DNA from: Phaeotremella fagi
Lineage: Eukaryota; Basidiomycota; Tremellomycetes; Tremellales; Phaeotremellaceae
Direction: 5' to 3'
Length of the DNA stretch: 64,000 bases
Assembly (NCBI GenBank): GCA_001599715.1
Contig: BCHU01000017.1
Coordinates: 1-64,000 of the forward strand
A program made the translations under genes and the position numbers. Within the stretch, counting starts at the first letter, position 1. The number at the start of each line of letters is the position of its first letter. Shown here one piece after another: positions 23,001-35,600 of this stretch. Below the pieces are notes generated by a model. The model did not search any database and was not told the origin of the DNA. It saw only the letters and a list, made by a program, of their open reading frames with translations.

Positions 23001-23308
23001 CTGCGATCACCTGTCCACAACCAAGCGTTGGTGATCAATGTCGCTGTTGTTCCATTAACGAAACGATCGCTTTGTTTACGTTGCAGGAAATTTGAAGGTG
23101 GAGAAGGTAGAATGTTGTTTTGGTGACATCTTTCAAGACCACGTGACACGTGTGTTGGAACAGCAGTGATATATAGAGACAAGACAATACATGTCAAGGA
23201 AGTCAACCCATAATAAATCCATTGTCGCGAGGCCTTTGCAAGATTGCAGCTGGGTTGACCAATTGTGTGTGATTCCCAAGTTCGCTGTGAACCAAGCTTG
23301 AAATTCAT
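20032..23308 (-). CDS. Long amidohydrolase-superfamily protein with N-terminal membrane anchor
   Basis: A predicted metal-dependent hydrolase of roughly 900 residues, of the fungal group related to imidazolonepropionase and CE9 deacetylases. A hydrophobic segment near residue 35 (YYGLTSLTCIVLSLYITAV) makes it a likely type II membrane or secreted protein. Catalytic landmarks after splicing: GIIDMHSHAGLS (HxH), ITAGGVTTSLVLPGS, RWRHSK, RVHVHSY, VTAIHHAHEAHL, HAPKILVDEGLDVVMKSDHP (metal Asp), GLDHRIGYLREGYDAD. All expected metal ligands are present. The C-terminal half has a second beta-rich and helical part (AIYPGLTSYGTSLGLGAM, GGGLLDFSVGAKVVAYSR) that is typical of this long fungal subgroup. 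Many introns; stop at 20032-20034. The substrate is unknown; the cluster suggests amide or glycan-derived compounds. Confidence 0.8.
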
Positions 23309-23664
23309 TTTGTCGAGCTAACAGTGATTTTTTTCCTTTTTTTTTTTTTTGGTATCTCTGTCTTTGGTGACGTTGAAAGATGCAATCTCCAACAATTGCT
23401 AACAGCTACTCTGGATCTCACGGAAGATATCCGTGTCGAGACTGCGAAGGAATTTGACGAAGATAAATGATCATTGATACTAATCTCTTTTGCGCGGTAT
23501 GGCGCGGTAGGCCCGGAGTGAAAGATAACGATTTTTTGACTTCAGTTCATAGATCTAAACGATGAAAACTATATATACATCAATCCCATATTCTGTCACA
23601 TGCCTCCACAAATAAGTGCAGAGTCACCTTTCCCAATCCTACTATACTATCACTAGAACACGAA
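23309..23664. promoter_or_regulatory. Divergent promoter with T tract and TATA box
   Basis: A T-rich run (about 23328-23350, interrupted by CC) lies just upstream of the minus-strand amidohydrolase start. TATATATA at 23570-23577 lies about 88 nt before the plus-strand permease ATG. The T tract is probably nucleosome-depleting; that role is inferred. Confidence 0.45.
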
Positions 23665-25799
23665 ATGGGTCTTTTCAAACGTTCAGAACCAGCGGAGGGA
23701 TCCACTATCTTGGTCGATCCTGCTTCCCTACGTTACACCAAATCACCAGAGGAAAAGCGTTTTGTCCGAAGATTAGACTGTTTCTTGCTAGTCTTTAGTT
23801 TCATTGTCCAAGTCATGAAGATCTTGGACAAGGGTAATATCTCTACAGCTTGTAAGTCGATGGAATTGTCGAAGAAAATTTATTGACTCAAGTCAGACGT
23901 ATCTGGTATGAAAACTGATTGTAAGTGCTATCTTGACTCTGTGATACTTTGATCTGATACATGGTGTAGTGGCTTTGGACTCGTGAGACTTTTTCATCTC
24001 AGTTGAGTAAATTTACTGATCTAAACAGTAACGAGTACAACTTTTTCACCACATACTTCAACATTGGGTATTGTTTGTTCCTCGTAAGTGATCAGTTAAC
24101 TATGGCGGAACATACACGCTGATTCCAATCCAGATCCCCTCACAATTCATCATCACTCGTGTTCGCCCATCCTTGTATCTTACAATTCTAGAACTGATTT
24201 GGGGTGTTCTTGTGTAAGCCATATTGCAACGCGATTCTTGCTCATTACGATTAGCGGTGGTATCGGCGCAACAAAAAGTGCGAACCAAGTTTACGTTCTT
24301 AGAGCGTTCTTGGGTGTTATGGAAGCTTCAAGTTATCCAGGTGTCATGTACATCCTGACTCATTGGTACACTCCGTCTGAACTTGCTGCCAGGATTGGTA
24401 TCTGGCACTCAGCTCAAAGTGTGGGCAGTATGGTGGGTCTAACAGCGGTGACTTTCACCAATACTCCAGATGTCGTCAGCTTTGCAAGCAGCAATCCAGG
24501 CCAGTCTCGATGGTAAAGCAGGAATTGCAGGGTGGCGATGGATGGTTAGTTGTTCACGAGTAATCGACATTAACTTTCCCAGTTTATCATCAACGGTATC
24601 ATGACAGTTTGCATAGCTATTGGTGGATTGTAAGTTCAATTAATGGTTGATTCTTTAGCTGACATACGTCTAGCTTCTTCCTCGTAAGTCATGAGAGTGT
24701 CCAGAGGAACGTCTTCACTTACTCAGTGTTTAGCCTGATATGCCCAGCAACCCAAAGTACGTTGAGAACGTTAAGAAAATACTTCCACTGACACCCTACA
24801 GTCCTCGTTCCTTCTGGTTGAAACCTAGACACGTCGAAATGGCCATGGAGCGCTACGAGAGAAACAAAAGATCACCTTCTGCCCCAATGACTCTCAAATC
24901 AGTCGGCAGGACAGTTAGAAAACCGTTGTTCTGGCTGTTCGCTGCGTTGAACACCTCCATCGTTCTTGGTACTCAAGCTGGAGGTTACTTCAACCTCTGG
25001 CTTGCTTCACTAAAAGTTCCCGGTACATCAACTCTTGTTTACAACTCTGTCACAATCAACTTGATCACTCTGGGTGGTAACGCCATCACTTTTGTTATGG
25101 TTTGGGTCTGGGCCTTTGGTTCCGATTTCTTGGGAAACCGATGGATGGTTGTCACTGCCCAGATTGCAATCGGTCTCACGGCGGCAATAATGATGACAAT
25201 TTGGAGCATTCCGGATGCCGCCAAGTATGCGGCCTATTTCATGTGCTACATGAGTAAGTGATGTTGTATACTTGTCTCTGACTTGTTATGTAGCTCAAGG
25301 AACTGCTCCGCCATTATTCGCGTGGGCCAGTGACATGACGGCGCATGATTCTGAAGCGCGTGCATTCATCATCGGTGGTAGTAAGTTTGTTGTTTGGAAT
25401 AAACTTGTCTTTGACTAACGATTCTCAGCTTTGACTCTTTACTACGCTATCGACGCCTGGGGAACAGTTCTGATCTGGCCAGCCGTAGTATGTCTTTTCA
25501 AAAAAAAAATGGAACCCAGACTGACGGGTTGACAGGAAGCACCCCATTATTCTCACGGTTGGCAAGTCAATCTTGGTTTGTGGTGCTTGGCGTTTTGCCT
25601 TTTGTTCACACTTCGTTGGTACGACATCAATTACATTCGACCACGTAACGCTGCAATCGCAGAACAGAAAGGAATGCTCATGGTCAACCAAAGCGGAGAG
25701 GCAGACGATGGATACCCGGGTGATCAAAAAGCCAGTGAAGATGATGAGAAGGCTGTTGAGACCTCAAACGTCACGGTTTCAGTTGTCACACGTACTTGA
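23665..25799 (+). CDS. MFS transporter, Dal5/Fen2-like anion symporter (2)
   Basis: Plasma-membrane permease of the fungal pantothenate/allantoate type, closest in style to Fen2/Liz1. It begins MGLFKRSEPAEGS; the phrase EEKRFVRRLDCFLLVFSFI leads into helix 1, followed by KILDKGNISTAYVSGMKTDL, where the family's 'D..N...AY..G' motif is visible. Then NEYNFFTTYFNIGYCLFLIP, GVMEASSYPGVMYILTHWY, ARIGIWHSAQSVGSM, GIAGWRWMFIINGIM, the central loop FFLPDMPSNPKY, and the C-terminal half with GNRWMVVTAQIAIGL, WASDMTAHDSEARAF and LFTLRWYDINY. The cytosolic tail is acidic. About nine introns, including one that removes the apparent frame break near 24433-24480. Stop at 25797-25799. It converges on COA6. 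Confidence 0.87.
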
Positions 25800-26066
25800 G
25801 GTAGGGTCGTTGATCGTCCTGAAAATAGATGGTTTGTTTCGGGGTCGTAGTTGTCATGATAGAGGTGTGTTTTGTATTCTGCAGTACGAAAATGATGAAA
25901 CGAGTTGCAGGTTGTTATTTTTATAAGAGCTCAACTAGGAGCGAACTGCATTCAATGTCAAAGTTAAACCACAAAAGTTTACTCTATAAAGATCTAGTTT
26001 TCGAATGATTCTATAGCCCAACCACAGCCTGCTATGGACATACGCTGGAAAATCCACCAATGGATC

Positions 26067-26572
26067 TCATTGTCCTCCTTCGGCCAAATGTTGTTCCAAC
26101 GGTTTTTTGGCCGCGTGCTCGGTTTCCTTCTTCACAACTTCAGCAGCCTTTAATTCGTTCTTGTCTCTGAGACGACATTCCAAGATTCGACGACGATTAA
26201 AGTAGGTAACCTGTGGACGATAGATAAGTGACAAACTTCTGGGTGGACTAACCCAGTCCCTGGCACAGTTCTTCTCGAATTCTTCCCTATCTTCGTGACA
26301 AATCGACCTATCCGATCCGTGGGTCGCAGTGATGAATTTACGTTCTGGATCATACTCGGGGGCTACCTCAGCAAATTAGTTTGAATCCCGATGTCCAGCA
26401 TCTCGACTTTCCAGCATCTCGACTTACGGCGGTTGATATTATTTTTATCTAGGCAGCCATAAAACATGTTACGAGTCTCCCAACATTTCTTCGACTGCTC
26501 GGGGTTCTTGAAAGGACGTGGTTGGTGGAAGAGCGTCGGTGCGTCGTGAGTGGAATCAGCAATGTGCGACAT
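26067..26572 (-). CDS. COA6: Cytochrome c oxidase assembly factor 6 (Coa6)
   Basis: Small twin-cysteine protein of the mitochondrial intermembrane space needed for copper delivery to Cox2 during complex IV assembly. After splicing two introns, the frame reads KKCWETRNMFYGCLDKNNI (C-x9-C), then HGSDRSICHEDREEFEKNC (C-x10-C), followed by ARDWVTYFNRRR. This is the Coa6 signature, including the Trp after the first Cys and the WVxYF(x)RRR phrase. A charged C-terminal tail (ECRLRDKNELKAAEVVKK) is longer than in the animal protein. Stop at 26067-26069; start at 26572 (MSHIADSTHD). It is a conserved single-copy-type gene sitting inside the transporter-rich block. Confidence 0.9.
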
Positions 26573-26677
26573 GTCAGATGTAGTTTAGATGTGTTGAAGA
26601 GGTAACTGTAACTGATGCTCTAAAGGTACACATATTCATGACGTCACGCTATAAATAGAATGACCAGTTTATTCGCC

Positions 26678-27579
26678 TCAATACATTGTCTTCGCTTCTT
26701 CAACCCATCGTGCGTTGGCAGCTTTCAAATCCAGTTCAGCTTGCTCTTTCATCTTCCACGCGACTACTGCTTTTGGCTCAGCTTCGGTTTCTATGTAAGT
26801 GATTGGACCAGCGTGTTTTACATAAGTTGGATCGGACGCAACCATCTCGTAATGTCTGAAAACGTGGACATTGGCGTCGCGGAATCTTTTGTCAAAAATC
26901 TGTTATGTCAATGTTCGTTCTCCACCCTTGATACTTACAAAAGAACATGCTCGACCGACAACGGTTGCAACCATAACGTCTGCAAGGGACAGCTTTTCTC
27001 CTACCAGATACGTCTTGGTAGTCAAGATTTTGTCTAGCACTGCAAAAAGATCATAGGTCTCCTTGCGTGCTATTGCAACAGCATGACAATCGTAGAAACC
27101 ATGATTCCTTATAGGATCAAGCCTAAAGCATCAGGAAGACGATCAAAACATTCCAACATACCATGGCTGCAGTGTTGGAAAAGCCATCGAAGTACCCCAA
27201 GCAACCCATTGACGAACCAGAGCTTGGTCAAGAGGTCCCTCACCAGAAAGCTTCCGAGGGTCTGCTAAAGACGCGATATAGGGCAGAATCACACTTGTCT
27301 CCGCAAGAAAAAAAGTATCGTGCGAAAACCCAGGAACTTTTCCGAATGGGAAATTGCCGTGGTACGGTTCATCGTAGAAACCTGCTTTACCACCAGCTGG
27401 ATGTGTATCGACTAGTTCAACCGGGAGTCCGCAATACTCAGCTGTGATCTAAGCACTGTCAGTGTTTGGTATAGACAGATGTGCCAATCACTCACGAGAG
27501 CTGCAAGACAACGGGGTGAGCGTGTGTATCCATACACCTTGAGTGGATTGGTCGCAGAAGGAGGTGGTAGGAGCTGCAT
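26678..27579 (-). CDS. Glutathione S-transferase-like protein (eEF1B-gamma-like GST fold)
   Basis: Both GST domains are visible. The thioredoxin-like N-half reads LKVYGYTRSPRCLAAL, ITAEYCGLPVELVDTHPAG, NFPFGKVPGF (the cis-Pro position) and FLAETSVILPYIASL (the E-T/S glutathione gamma-glutamyl site). The helical C-half reads VRQWVAWGTSMAF, DLFAVLDKILTTKTYLVGEKLSLADVMVA (the conserved N-capping Asp region) and a tail KEQAELDLKAANARWVEE. FPFGKVPGF and LADVMVA resemble the GST part of elongation factor 1B-gamma, but the EF1G C-terminal domain is absent. Several introns; stop at 26678-26680. Start at 27579 is the ATG before LLPPPSATNPLKVYGY. Shares its orientation with COA6 and a divergent promoter with the next MFS gene. 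Confidence 0.82.
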
Positions 27580-28116
27580 GATGTTTGGTGAAGTGTTCTG
27601 TTCTCAACTTTGTTATTGTTGTTGCTCAACAGCGAAGTTGTCTGCGTTTAAATTGGTTATCAGTCATAGTTGCGACCATACCGGTCTTTAGACATGCTTT
27701 CTGTGCGTCCGACCTAATCGTATCATATCCGTTCCACCTTGGTCGGGGCAAACAGACTGACATCCTAGAGCAACTTGTATTCAGTAGTGCGAAGGTCAAT
27801 GTGGGATAGCCAATCATGGAAGATTTGATCAGATTGCCAAGCCACTGTAATTAGTACAACCTTTCAGGAACTATCTGCTTAATTTTGACCCCACTGGGGT
27901 TTGCTGCGCACTGAGTTGATTAATCATTATCCGAAGGCGTCGGCGGAAACGCCTCCAAAAAAACTTAGATCTGAAGTATGCACTTTTTTTCTCTTATCAA
28001 AGTTCATGCTGATAACACTCCGTCCAAGGCGGAAGTGTGGTAATTTGACTATAAAAAGCATGTCTGTTCGCAGCTGGTAACGACCAAAACTTCCCAAAAT
28101 TGAACTCCATTGCATT
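27580..28116. promoter_or_regulatory. Divergent promoter between GST and MFS genes
   Basis: 537 bp. An inverted repeat AGGCGT...ACGCCT (27935-27940 and 27949-27954) encloses CGGCGG. TATAAAAA at 28050-28057 lies 60 nt before the MFS ATG. Functions are inferred. Confidence 0.42.
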
Positions 28117-29971
28117 ATGAACACTTCAAACGAAAAGATAGCTGAAGCCGAAGTAGGCGACATCAAAGAGCTCAACCACGTCAATGTAGAGCAGGTCGTA
28201 GAAGACACACTTGCTGCTGCTAGCGAGTACTCGGACAAGCAATTCAAAAGACTTCGATTCAAGACTGATATCATTCTGATTCCAATGTTGTGGCTCACTT
28301 ATGGTCTGATGCAAGTGGGTATTCACTCAGATACAGGCTAACTCTCACAGGCTGACAAAGCTTCCATCGGTTCCCAAGCGACTTTCAATTTCCGTCAAGA
28401 CACGGGCTTGGTAGGACAACAGTATGCTCTTTTGTCAACACTCTTTTACATTTCATTTTTCATTTTTGAATTCGTGAGTCAATCAGTTTAAGCATCCACT
28501 TACCCCTAGCCTGCAAACTGGCTTATGCAAAGGGTCAACGTCGGAAAGACTTTGGGTGTTTTTGTCGTGGTATGGGGTGAGTCATTTAAACTAGCAAGTG
28601 CTGACTTGCCCTAGGCGTCATCGTGCTCTGTATTGCTTGGGCTACCAACTTTGCTCAACTCGCTGTACTTCGATTCCTACAAGGGATGCTTGAATGCGTC
28701 ATCCCCCCCTCGTTTCTGTTGATCACCGGTGCTTTCTACACCACTCACGAACACACTTTGAGATCAGTGCTGTGGGGTACCGCTGGTTTCTCCTTTTCAG
28801 CTTTCTCCGACTCGATCATTTACTTGATTGCCAAAAAGGCTCAAGACGACGGAGTCGTTGCTCCATGGAAAGTGTAAGCGACACTAAAGTGCCACAGCTG
28901 ATATTTAGCATTTCATTCTTTTTAGGTGGATTCACTATTCTTGTCGGGTTCCTCGCCTTCTTCCTCCTAGGAACACCAAGAGAAGTTATCTGGTTGAGTC
29001 AAGAAGAAAAAAGGATGACGGCTGCCAGAACTGTCAACAACCTTACCGGCACGGACAGAGAGAAACACGGTGAATGGGACTCTGTTCAAGCTTGGGAATG
29101 TTTACGTGACCCCCAAGTTTATTTCTTCTTCTTTGTTCAACTTGTCAACGGTTTACCCAACTCTGGTATCCAGACCTTTGGAAATCTCGTTCTCACCGGT
29201 CTGGGATTCTCCAACCTTGACGCTATCATCAAAGGGTCCCTTCCAAGAAATTGCTACTCGTTCGTGCTCTTCATTGGGTTGTCATGTTTGACTTTGAAAT
29301 TCCACAAGTTGAGATGTGAGTTAGGCATCTGGATAAATCACTAACGACTAGTCTGGTTGATGATGACCTGTCTCATTCCCTCAATCATCGGCCTTTTCCT
29401 TCTCGCTTTCTTGCCCAACACACCAGAAAACCTCTGGCCAAAATACGCCGTTTACATCATCTCCGCCACTGGTGGAATTTCAGGTTTCCTCCCTCAAACA
29501 CTCATCCCCTCCAACGTCGCTGGTAGAACAAAGAAAACTGTAGTTTTGACAGTCATTTTCATCGCGTACGGTGTTGGTAACTGTATTGGTCCTCAGTAAG
29601 TCGTTCGTGGCATTGAGTCAAACGCCAACACAGCACAGGGTATTCCAATCTACCGACGCTCCAAGATACGTCAACGGTATTGCTGTTTGTGCTTCTATGT
29701 ACGCTTTGGCGTTTGTCCTGATGGGAATCTGGAGAGTCTACTGTAAGTTTGACTTTAATTATAAGAACCAAGCTCATCCTGTCTAGATGCCTACGAGAAC
29801 AGACGTCGTGATCGTCTACAGCAAGCCGCCGGCCTCACCGACGAACAAAGATCCGAACAAGGTCGTCTCAACGCTGAAAGAGGGATGACAGATAGACGTG
29901 AGTGGTTCCATTGAAATCCGACATTGCAGCTGACGTTTATAGAAAACATCCACTTCCGTTACTCCGTTTAA
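28117..29971 (+). CDS. MFS transporter, Dal5/anion:cation symporter family (3)
   Basis: Third Dal5-type permease. N-tail MNTSNEKIAEAEVGDIKE, then KQFKRLRFKTDIILIPML into helix 1, QADKASIGSQATFNFR (family motif), LVGQQYALLSTLFYISFF, NWLMQRVNVGKTLGVFVV, RFLQGMLECVIPPSFLLI, GAFYTTHEHTLRS. The central loop is GTPREVIWLSQEEK. The second half has LPNTPENLWPKYAVY, PSNVAGRTKKTVVLTVIF and STDAPRYVNGIAVC. After the last intron it ends QNIHFRYSV, like the NxxFRY tail of many fungal Dal5 relatives. About nine introns; stop at 29969-29971. It resembles the transporter at 6102 (AGRTK[R/K]TVV, DAP[Q/R]Y) more than the Fen2-like one at 23665. Substrate unknown. Confidence 0.88.
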
Positions 29972-30233
29972 GGTGCTGCAATTGTAACTGAGTTCATACT
30001 CACCCAAAATAGATCTTCACTCTAAGTGAAACTAGTCAGTTTCTAGATTTTATAGTTTTCGTAGTTTTGTTGGCTTTCTTATGTATCAGGTATCTTAAAA
30101 AGGATCTATCGGTGATTTGCACAATAGCTTGTAACCCAATTGCATTCGTAAAGAAACCTAAAAAATCCACTTTTCAGTCAACCCTTCCCCTACAAATTCT
30201 CGTCCAGCGCCCCCAAAACACCTCATCACTACC

Positions 30234-32133
30234 CTACATATCCATTGTTCCCATTCTGTGGTCGAGATCTCTCTCAACCGCAGTCTTGTAACCTCTCCAT
30301 TTACGAAGGGGAACGTGGTCGACAAACATTTCGTGGATTTCAGCAGAACTTCGTCGTGAAGTTTCGGGCATGATAAAAAAGGCGAGTATGGTACCACTGG
30401 CGATCAGCTTGACTCCACGCTCTGACTTACGGGATACCAAGACCAACAAACAAAAACACCGCTTTGACTGCCCAGACCTTTAGCATAAGAGGGATGGTAA
30501 AGTTCAACAATACAGCGTACCTGACGTCAGTGATGTCAAACTGCCACTCACAAATTGCAGTAAGCAAGACCCCAACCGGTCGCACGAGCTTTGAACCTTT
30601 GTTCTGGGATTTCAGTGAGATAAGCGTACGAAGTTGAGCTTTGAAAGGTGTTACAAAAGTTTGCAAGTACACCTGCAAATACAAGCACTGAACCGAGTGA
30701 CTTGGAAGTGTAATCGAAGCACCCAACGATTCCCATGAGAAGAACACCTGTACAGGCACCAGAGAAACCAAAGAGGGTCATGCGTCGTCGACCGAGTACA
30801 TCGATCAAACTGGCGTCTAGAATGACGGCTAGAAGACTGAGACAACCTTGGATGACAGTGACTTGGAACGCGTTACTGTTTCCAGCAAGAGCGAAAAAGT
30901 AGGTAGAGTATGAACTGAAAACTCCAAGACCGACGAATTGTTGAAGCACCTTACGTCAGTTCGAGCAATACCCCTACTCACCTTTGGCCAAGATCCAATA
31001 AAGAAACGCTTAGCGTTGAGCCCCTTGAAGATCGCAAAAGCACCTTCAGCCTTAGCCTCACGATCCCATTGTCTTTGTTGTTCAATGGTCACGGCGATAA
31101 TAGCCAATTCACCGTCGATATCGTAGCTGGGTACAGTTGAGAATCTCCATTCGAGGGTTTTACGCGCTTGATCGATTCTGTTCTTCGACACCAGCCACCA
31201 AGTCGATTCCGGGAGGAACACGAGAATAATGACGCTGATACCGAGCATTGCGAACTGGGTATAAACAGCAGTCTTCCAGTCGTATGGCGTGTTTGTGTTG
31301 AGGGTGTTGAGAGCGACTGAGCACATGAGACCTCCAAGAGAGAACCATCTGAAGGTTAGCATAGTTATGTGGCACTACTCACAAACTGTAAGCGACGACA
31401 AAGAATCCTCTCAACTGATTGGGCGCGTGTTCGTTGATGTACTGCGTGTCAGAAAGCCCCTATTGTCTACATACCACAGGTAGTGTCGCTTGAACTGAAC
31501 CGATACCGACACCAGCGATCAACTTTGCCAACATCCAATGCCACCAGACGGTACTGACACATTCGACAATAACGGCCTGCAACGGTGTCAGCATCAAGCA
31601 ATCTTACGACTTGACCTACAAGTGTTAACAACGTCATAAAGGTCCACATGGCACCTCGACGACCGATCCACTCGGTCACCCATTGGATACTGAACTGACC
31701 CATGACTTGACCAGCACTAGACGTAAGTGGCGCTCAACTTTGACGCTCACCTAAAGATACCACCAAAGGCAGAAACGTAAGACGCGTTAATGGCAATACT
31801 GCCATCAGCAGCAACCTGACCAAACTGTTGAATGAAACCTTTGTTGGCGACGATACTGGAGGTAAGCTGATTCTGATAACCTGAAATGTTAGCAAGTTCC
31901 CTCAAGAACGACCTACCATCTGTGGCAGCAGAGAAAGCAGCTGCCAAACAAATCAACGAAGTCTTGCGATAAGCCCAAAGCGTGTCACGGACAGAGAGAC
32001 GATCTTGAGACGACTTTAACTGGACGTCACCACCAGCGTTAAGCTCGTCGATCTGTTTCTTAATGATTGCAGCCGTGTCCAGTGTAACAGGCGCAGTGTT
32101 TTCAACTCTGATTGATTCGATTTTGTCGTCCAT
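30234..32133 (-). CDS. Sugar porter (MFS), alpha-glucoside/hexose-type
   Basis: Plasma-membrane sugar transporter of the fungal maltose-permease-like branch. It begins MDDKIESIRVENTAP and has a ~60-residue cytosolic N-tail. Landmarks: CLAAAFSAATDGYQNQL (helix 1), WIGRRGAMW (first motif-A loop), HAPNQLRGFFVVAYS (helix 4-5), FLPESTWWLVSKNR (PESP-W position at the end of helix 6), VLQQFVGLGVFSSYSTYFF, DVLGRRRMTLFG (second motif A), TEIPEQRFKARATGWG, and the terminal signature MPETSRRSSAEIHEMFVDHVP. Several introns; stop at 30234. It is divergent from a GH38 alpha-mannosidase with about 480 bp between the starts, suggesting joint control of glycan breakdown and uptake (inference). Confidence 0.87.
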
Positions 32134-32614
32134 CGTGTGGGAAATAAAACTTGGGCTGGGGAAAAACTCAGCGAGATTTGGGTCACTCGAGTCTTTAAGT
32201 CAAATCACAACAGTATCCACCCGGAATGAACTGCGGAGGGGCAGGTATTTATTTACAGATGTGGGATCTGAAAACGAAAAACCTCCCGGGGCCTCAGATT
32301 GGCACCACGATCGGGACTCCGTCACATGACTGGGCACACCACTTTCGACCGAAAAGCCCAGGGAGGACATGTGGGGCGATCAAATTATTGGTGATTGAGG
32401 AGGGAATGAGGAGGGAATTCGGGGATTAAATACCAAATTAGCACCAAATTGGTATTATTTTAATTGAAATGTGCTCGCGGGCCATGTGCGGCAGGGACCG
32501 CGGTAGGCAATCGGTCGAAATTCTCCGGACCGGATCCACCTGCTGAACAGTGGGATGAATATACTGAGAACTTTTGCAAAGAGAACTTTTGAAGGCATCC
32601 TGCTAACAACAACC
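32134..32614. promoter_or_regulatory. Bidirectional promoter of sugar porter and alpha-mannosidase
   Basis: Holds the palindrome ACCGCGGT at 32497-32504 and CCGGACCGG at 32525-32533, both CGG-type arrangements that Zn2Cys6 dimers can bind. ACCAAATT is repeated at 32432-32439 and 32443-32450, the second as part of ACCAA-A-TTGGT. An in-frame upstream ATG at 32555 could extend the mannosidase. Binding is inferred. Confidence 0.42.
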
Positions 32615-35600
32615 ATGTATCCTAGAGTGACACAATCAGTTGGCTACCCTCTACTTGAGGGGATTGTAAGAGACGATGAAAGCTGCGCTGACTCTAGACC
32701 GAACGACGTCTTGGTCTTTTCACAGAGGGCCACTACGCGGCGTACAACTTGTCATCCGTGCTTGATCGATCAAGATTGAGTGGTGACGAGCATGTTCAAA
32801 TGACCGTTTGGTCAGCACCTGGCATGACGAAACCTACGTTTGACGAAGGCGTTGAATCTCTCCGCGCAGATGCTCGACCATATCGAACAGGTGACTGGTT
32901 AGGTCCAAGTTGGACAAATCATTGGGTCCACGTAGTGCTACAGATTCCGGAATCTTTCCAAAATTCATCGGAGCCTGTTGTCTGTAGGTACTGTGGGAAG
33001 CAACGCTGACTTTAGTCGAATTCGATCCCAACTGTGAGGGATTGATCTACTCCGTCGACGGTCACCCACTGCATGGTACGTTCTGATCACTACGGTTATT
33101 GACAAACAGCCATTACCGGTGGTCCAAATAGTAACAAAGATGGTGTCGTTGGGACGCAGCAGGATCGTCGAATTGACCACATCATCCCGCGTGAAGCAGT
33201 AAAAGCGGGTCGTTACGAAATCTATATCGAAGTTTCAGTCAACGCCTTGTTCGGACTTGGACTCAATGGATTCAGGCATCAAAGGCCAGATGTGAGCATG
33301 CCTCATAAACCCCGCTGACGTCAGATGAACGTTTCGTTCCAACTCGCCACCGCTGACCTCGTCTTGATTCGATCCGAAGCTCAAGCTCTTCAAAGAGATT
33401 TCAGAACACTCGTGCAACTCTCTAAAGATGGTAAAGCTTGGAACGTTTCACAAAAAGCTCTTCAAGCTGCAAACGAGATCATGAACACTTTTCATCGTGT
33501 CAAGGGAGACGAGAATGATATTGATTCTATCGTTTCGAAATGCCGCGATATCGCTGCGACCGTCATAGGCAAGGGTAAAGGCCCGCTTGCTCAAAGATTC
33601 GACGAAGCACCGTTCTGGGGAATCGGTCACTGGTAGGTGAAGTAAACTATTGCGCTGACTGGTAGTCACATTGATACCGCCTGGCTTTGGCGATACACCC
33701 AAAGTCAACAGAAAGTTGCCAGGTCTTGGTCGAGTCAGGTCGATCTCATCAATCGATACCCGAAACATCACTTTGCGGCCTCGTCAGCTCAACAATATGC
33801 CTGGCTTGAGGAGCTGTACCCTAGTTTGTTCGCTGCAGTCGCTGAGCAAGTCAAAGCTGGTCGTTTCCATCCTGTCGGAGGAGCTTGGTTAGAGCACGAC
33901 TGTCTCCTTCCATCAGGTGAAAGTCTATGTCGTCATTATCTCTACGGTCAGAGATATTTCCAGGAGAAGTTCGGCGTTCGCAGTCGTGAAGCTTGGTTAC
34001 CAGACACGTTTGGTTACGCCAGTCAATTGCCTCAGATTCTTCGTCTCTCAGGGATTGATTACTTCTTTACCCAAAAACTGTCATGGAACAACATCAGCAT
34101 CTTCCCTCATTCCACGTTCAACTGGATTGGACTAGACGGAAGTCAGGTCCTCTCCCACATGACACCAGTCGACAGTTACAATTCCCAGATGGATGTCGAG
34201 GAGCTTGTCAAAGGCACCACTAGACATAAGAATCTTGCCGTTACCGACAAGGCGTTGATGCTGTTTGGTAACGGTGACGGTGGTGGTGGACCAACGGCTG
34301 GAATGTTGGAAAAGTTTGCCCGTCTCGAATCTGCAGCCGCATTCAATTCAGACGTCCCTGCGATTAAAATCGGCAGACCTGAAGACTTTTTCGATGCAAT
34401 CTTGGAAGAAACCAAAGGTGGCACCATACTCCCGTCTTGGAGAGGAGAATTGTATTTCGAGCTTCATCGGGGGGTAAGTCAGTAATCCTTCAAAACTGAC
34501 GCTAGACGTACACAAGTCAAGCAAACCTCAAAAAGGGAAACAAAGACATGGAGCGAACGCTACGTGATGCAGAGTACTTTGCGACATTGGCTTCACTCCA
34601 CGATAGCTCTTATTCATATCCAAGGTGAGTCAAGTCGGAACCCCTCTAACATCTAGATCTGAACTGGAGGACATATGGCGCGACGTTCTGTTGAACCAAT
34701 TCCACGACGTTCTCCCAGGGACATCTATCCAAATGGTCGTCGACGACGCCTTGGAAATCTATGCGCAACGTCTACCCCAAGCACAAGATATCTTGGACAG
34801 GGCGCTTGACGCTTTGCTCAAAACGCGCGAAGTCAACGGAGTCAAAGCAGCATCCGACGTCCTTCTCATCGATACACTCAGACAGAAGAGAGAAGAGTTG
34901 GTGGCTTTGAACCATGGCGCTCCTGGTGTTATCTCGCAAGAGATCGACGGAGTCACCTTTGCCCTTGGCCAGACCACTGCTGGTACAGGATCGCTTATCG
35001 ATCCAAAGGTCGCCCCACCAAAGGCTGAGATCGTTGGCGACCACCACGTCCTCTCCAATTCTCATTTCCAATTGACGATATCAAAAGGTAGACTCACAAG
35101 TCTAGTTGACCTTGCCTTGGGTCGTGAGCTGATTCTCGCCGGACCCCGGGCTAGCACTGGGGGGTTGATGTTGTACGACGATCTTCCATTGGCATATGAC
35201 GCTTGGGACGCGGAAGTCTACCACTTGGACTGTGCTAGAACTATCGACTTTGACTCTGTAGAGGTTTCAGCGAATGGACCATTGCGAGCTTCCCTCAAAG
35301 CTACCTCCAAATTCGGAGACAGCGTGGCAATCTTGACGTTCTCTCTCGACGCCACAAGTGAACGATCATTCGTGCGAATCGATGTCGACGTCGACTGGCA
35401 CGAGAAGCACAAATTCCTAAAATGTGAGTGTAGTCATAACTCCGCTAACGTCAGTCGCCCTACCCGTTGATATTCACGCCCCAAACGCCACGTATGGGAC
35501 TCAATACGGACTGGTCGAACGACCTACACATCGTAACAGTAAACCTGATCAAGCCAAGTTTGAAGTGTGTGCCCATCTCTTTGGGGATGTCAGTGAGCAC

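Noticed and set aside
24433..24540. Apparent frame break in the Fen2-like transporter
   Set aside because: A normal intron (donor GTGGGT, acceptor CGTCAG) restores the family sequence SVGSM then ALQAAI, so this is not a pseudogene.
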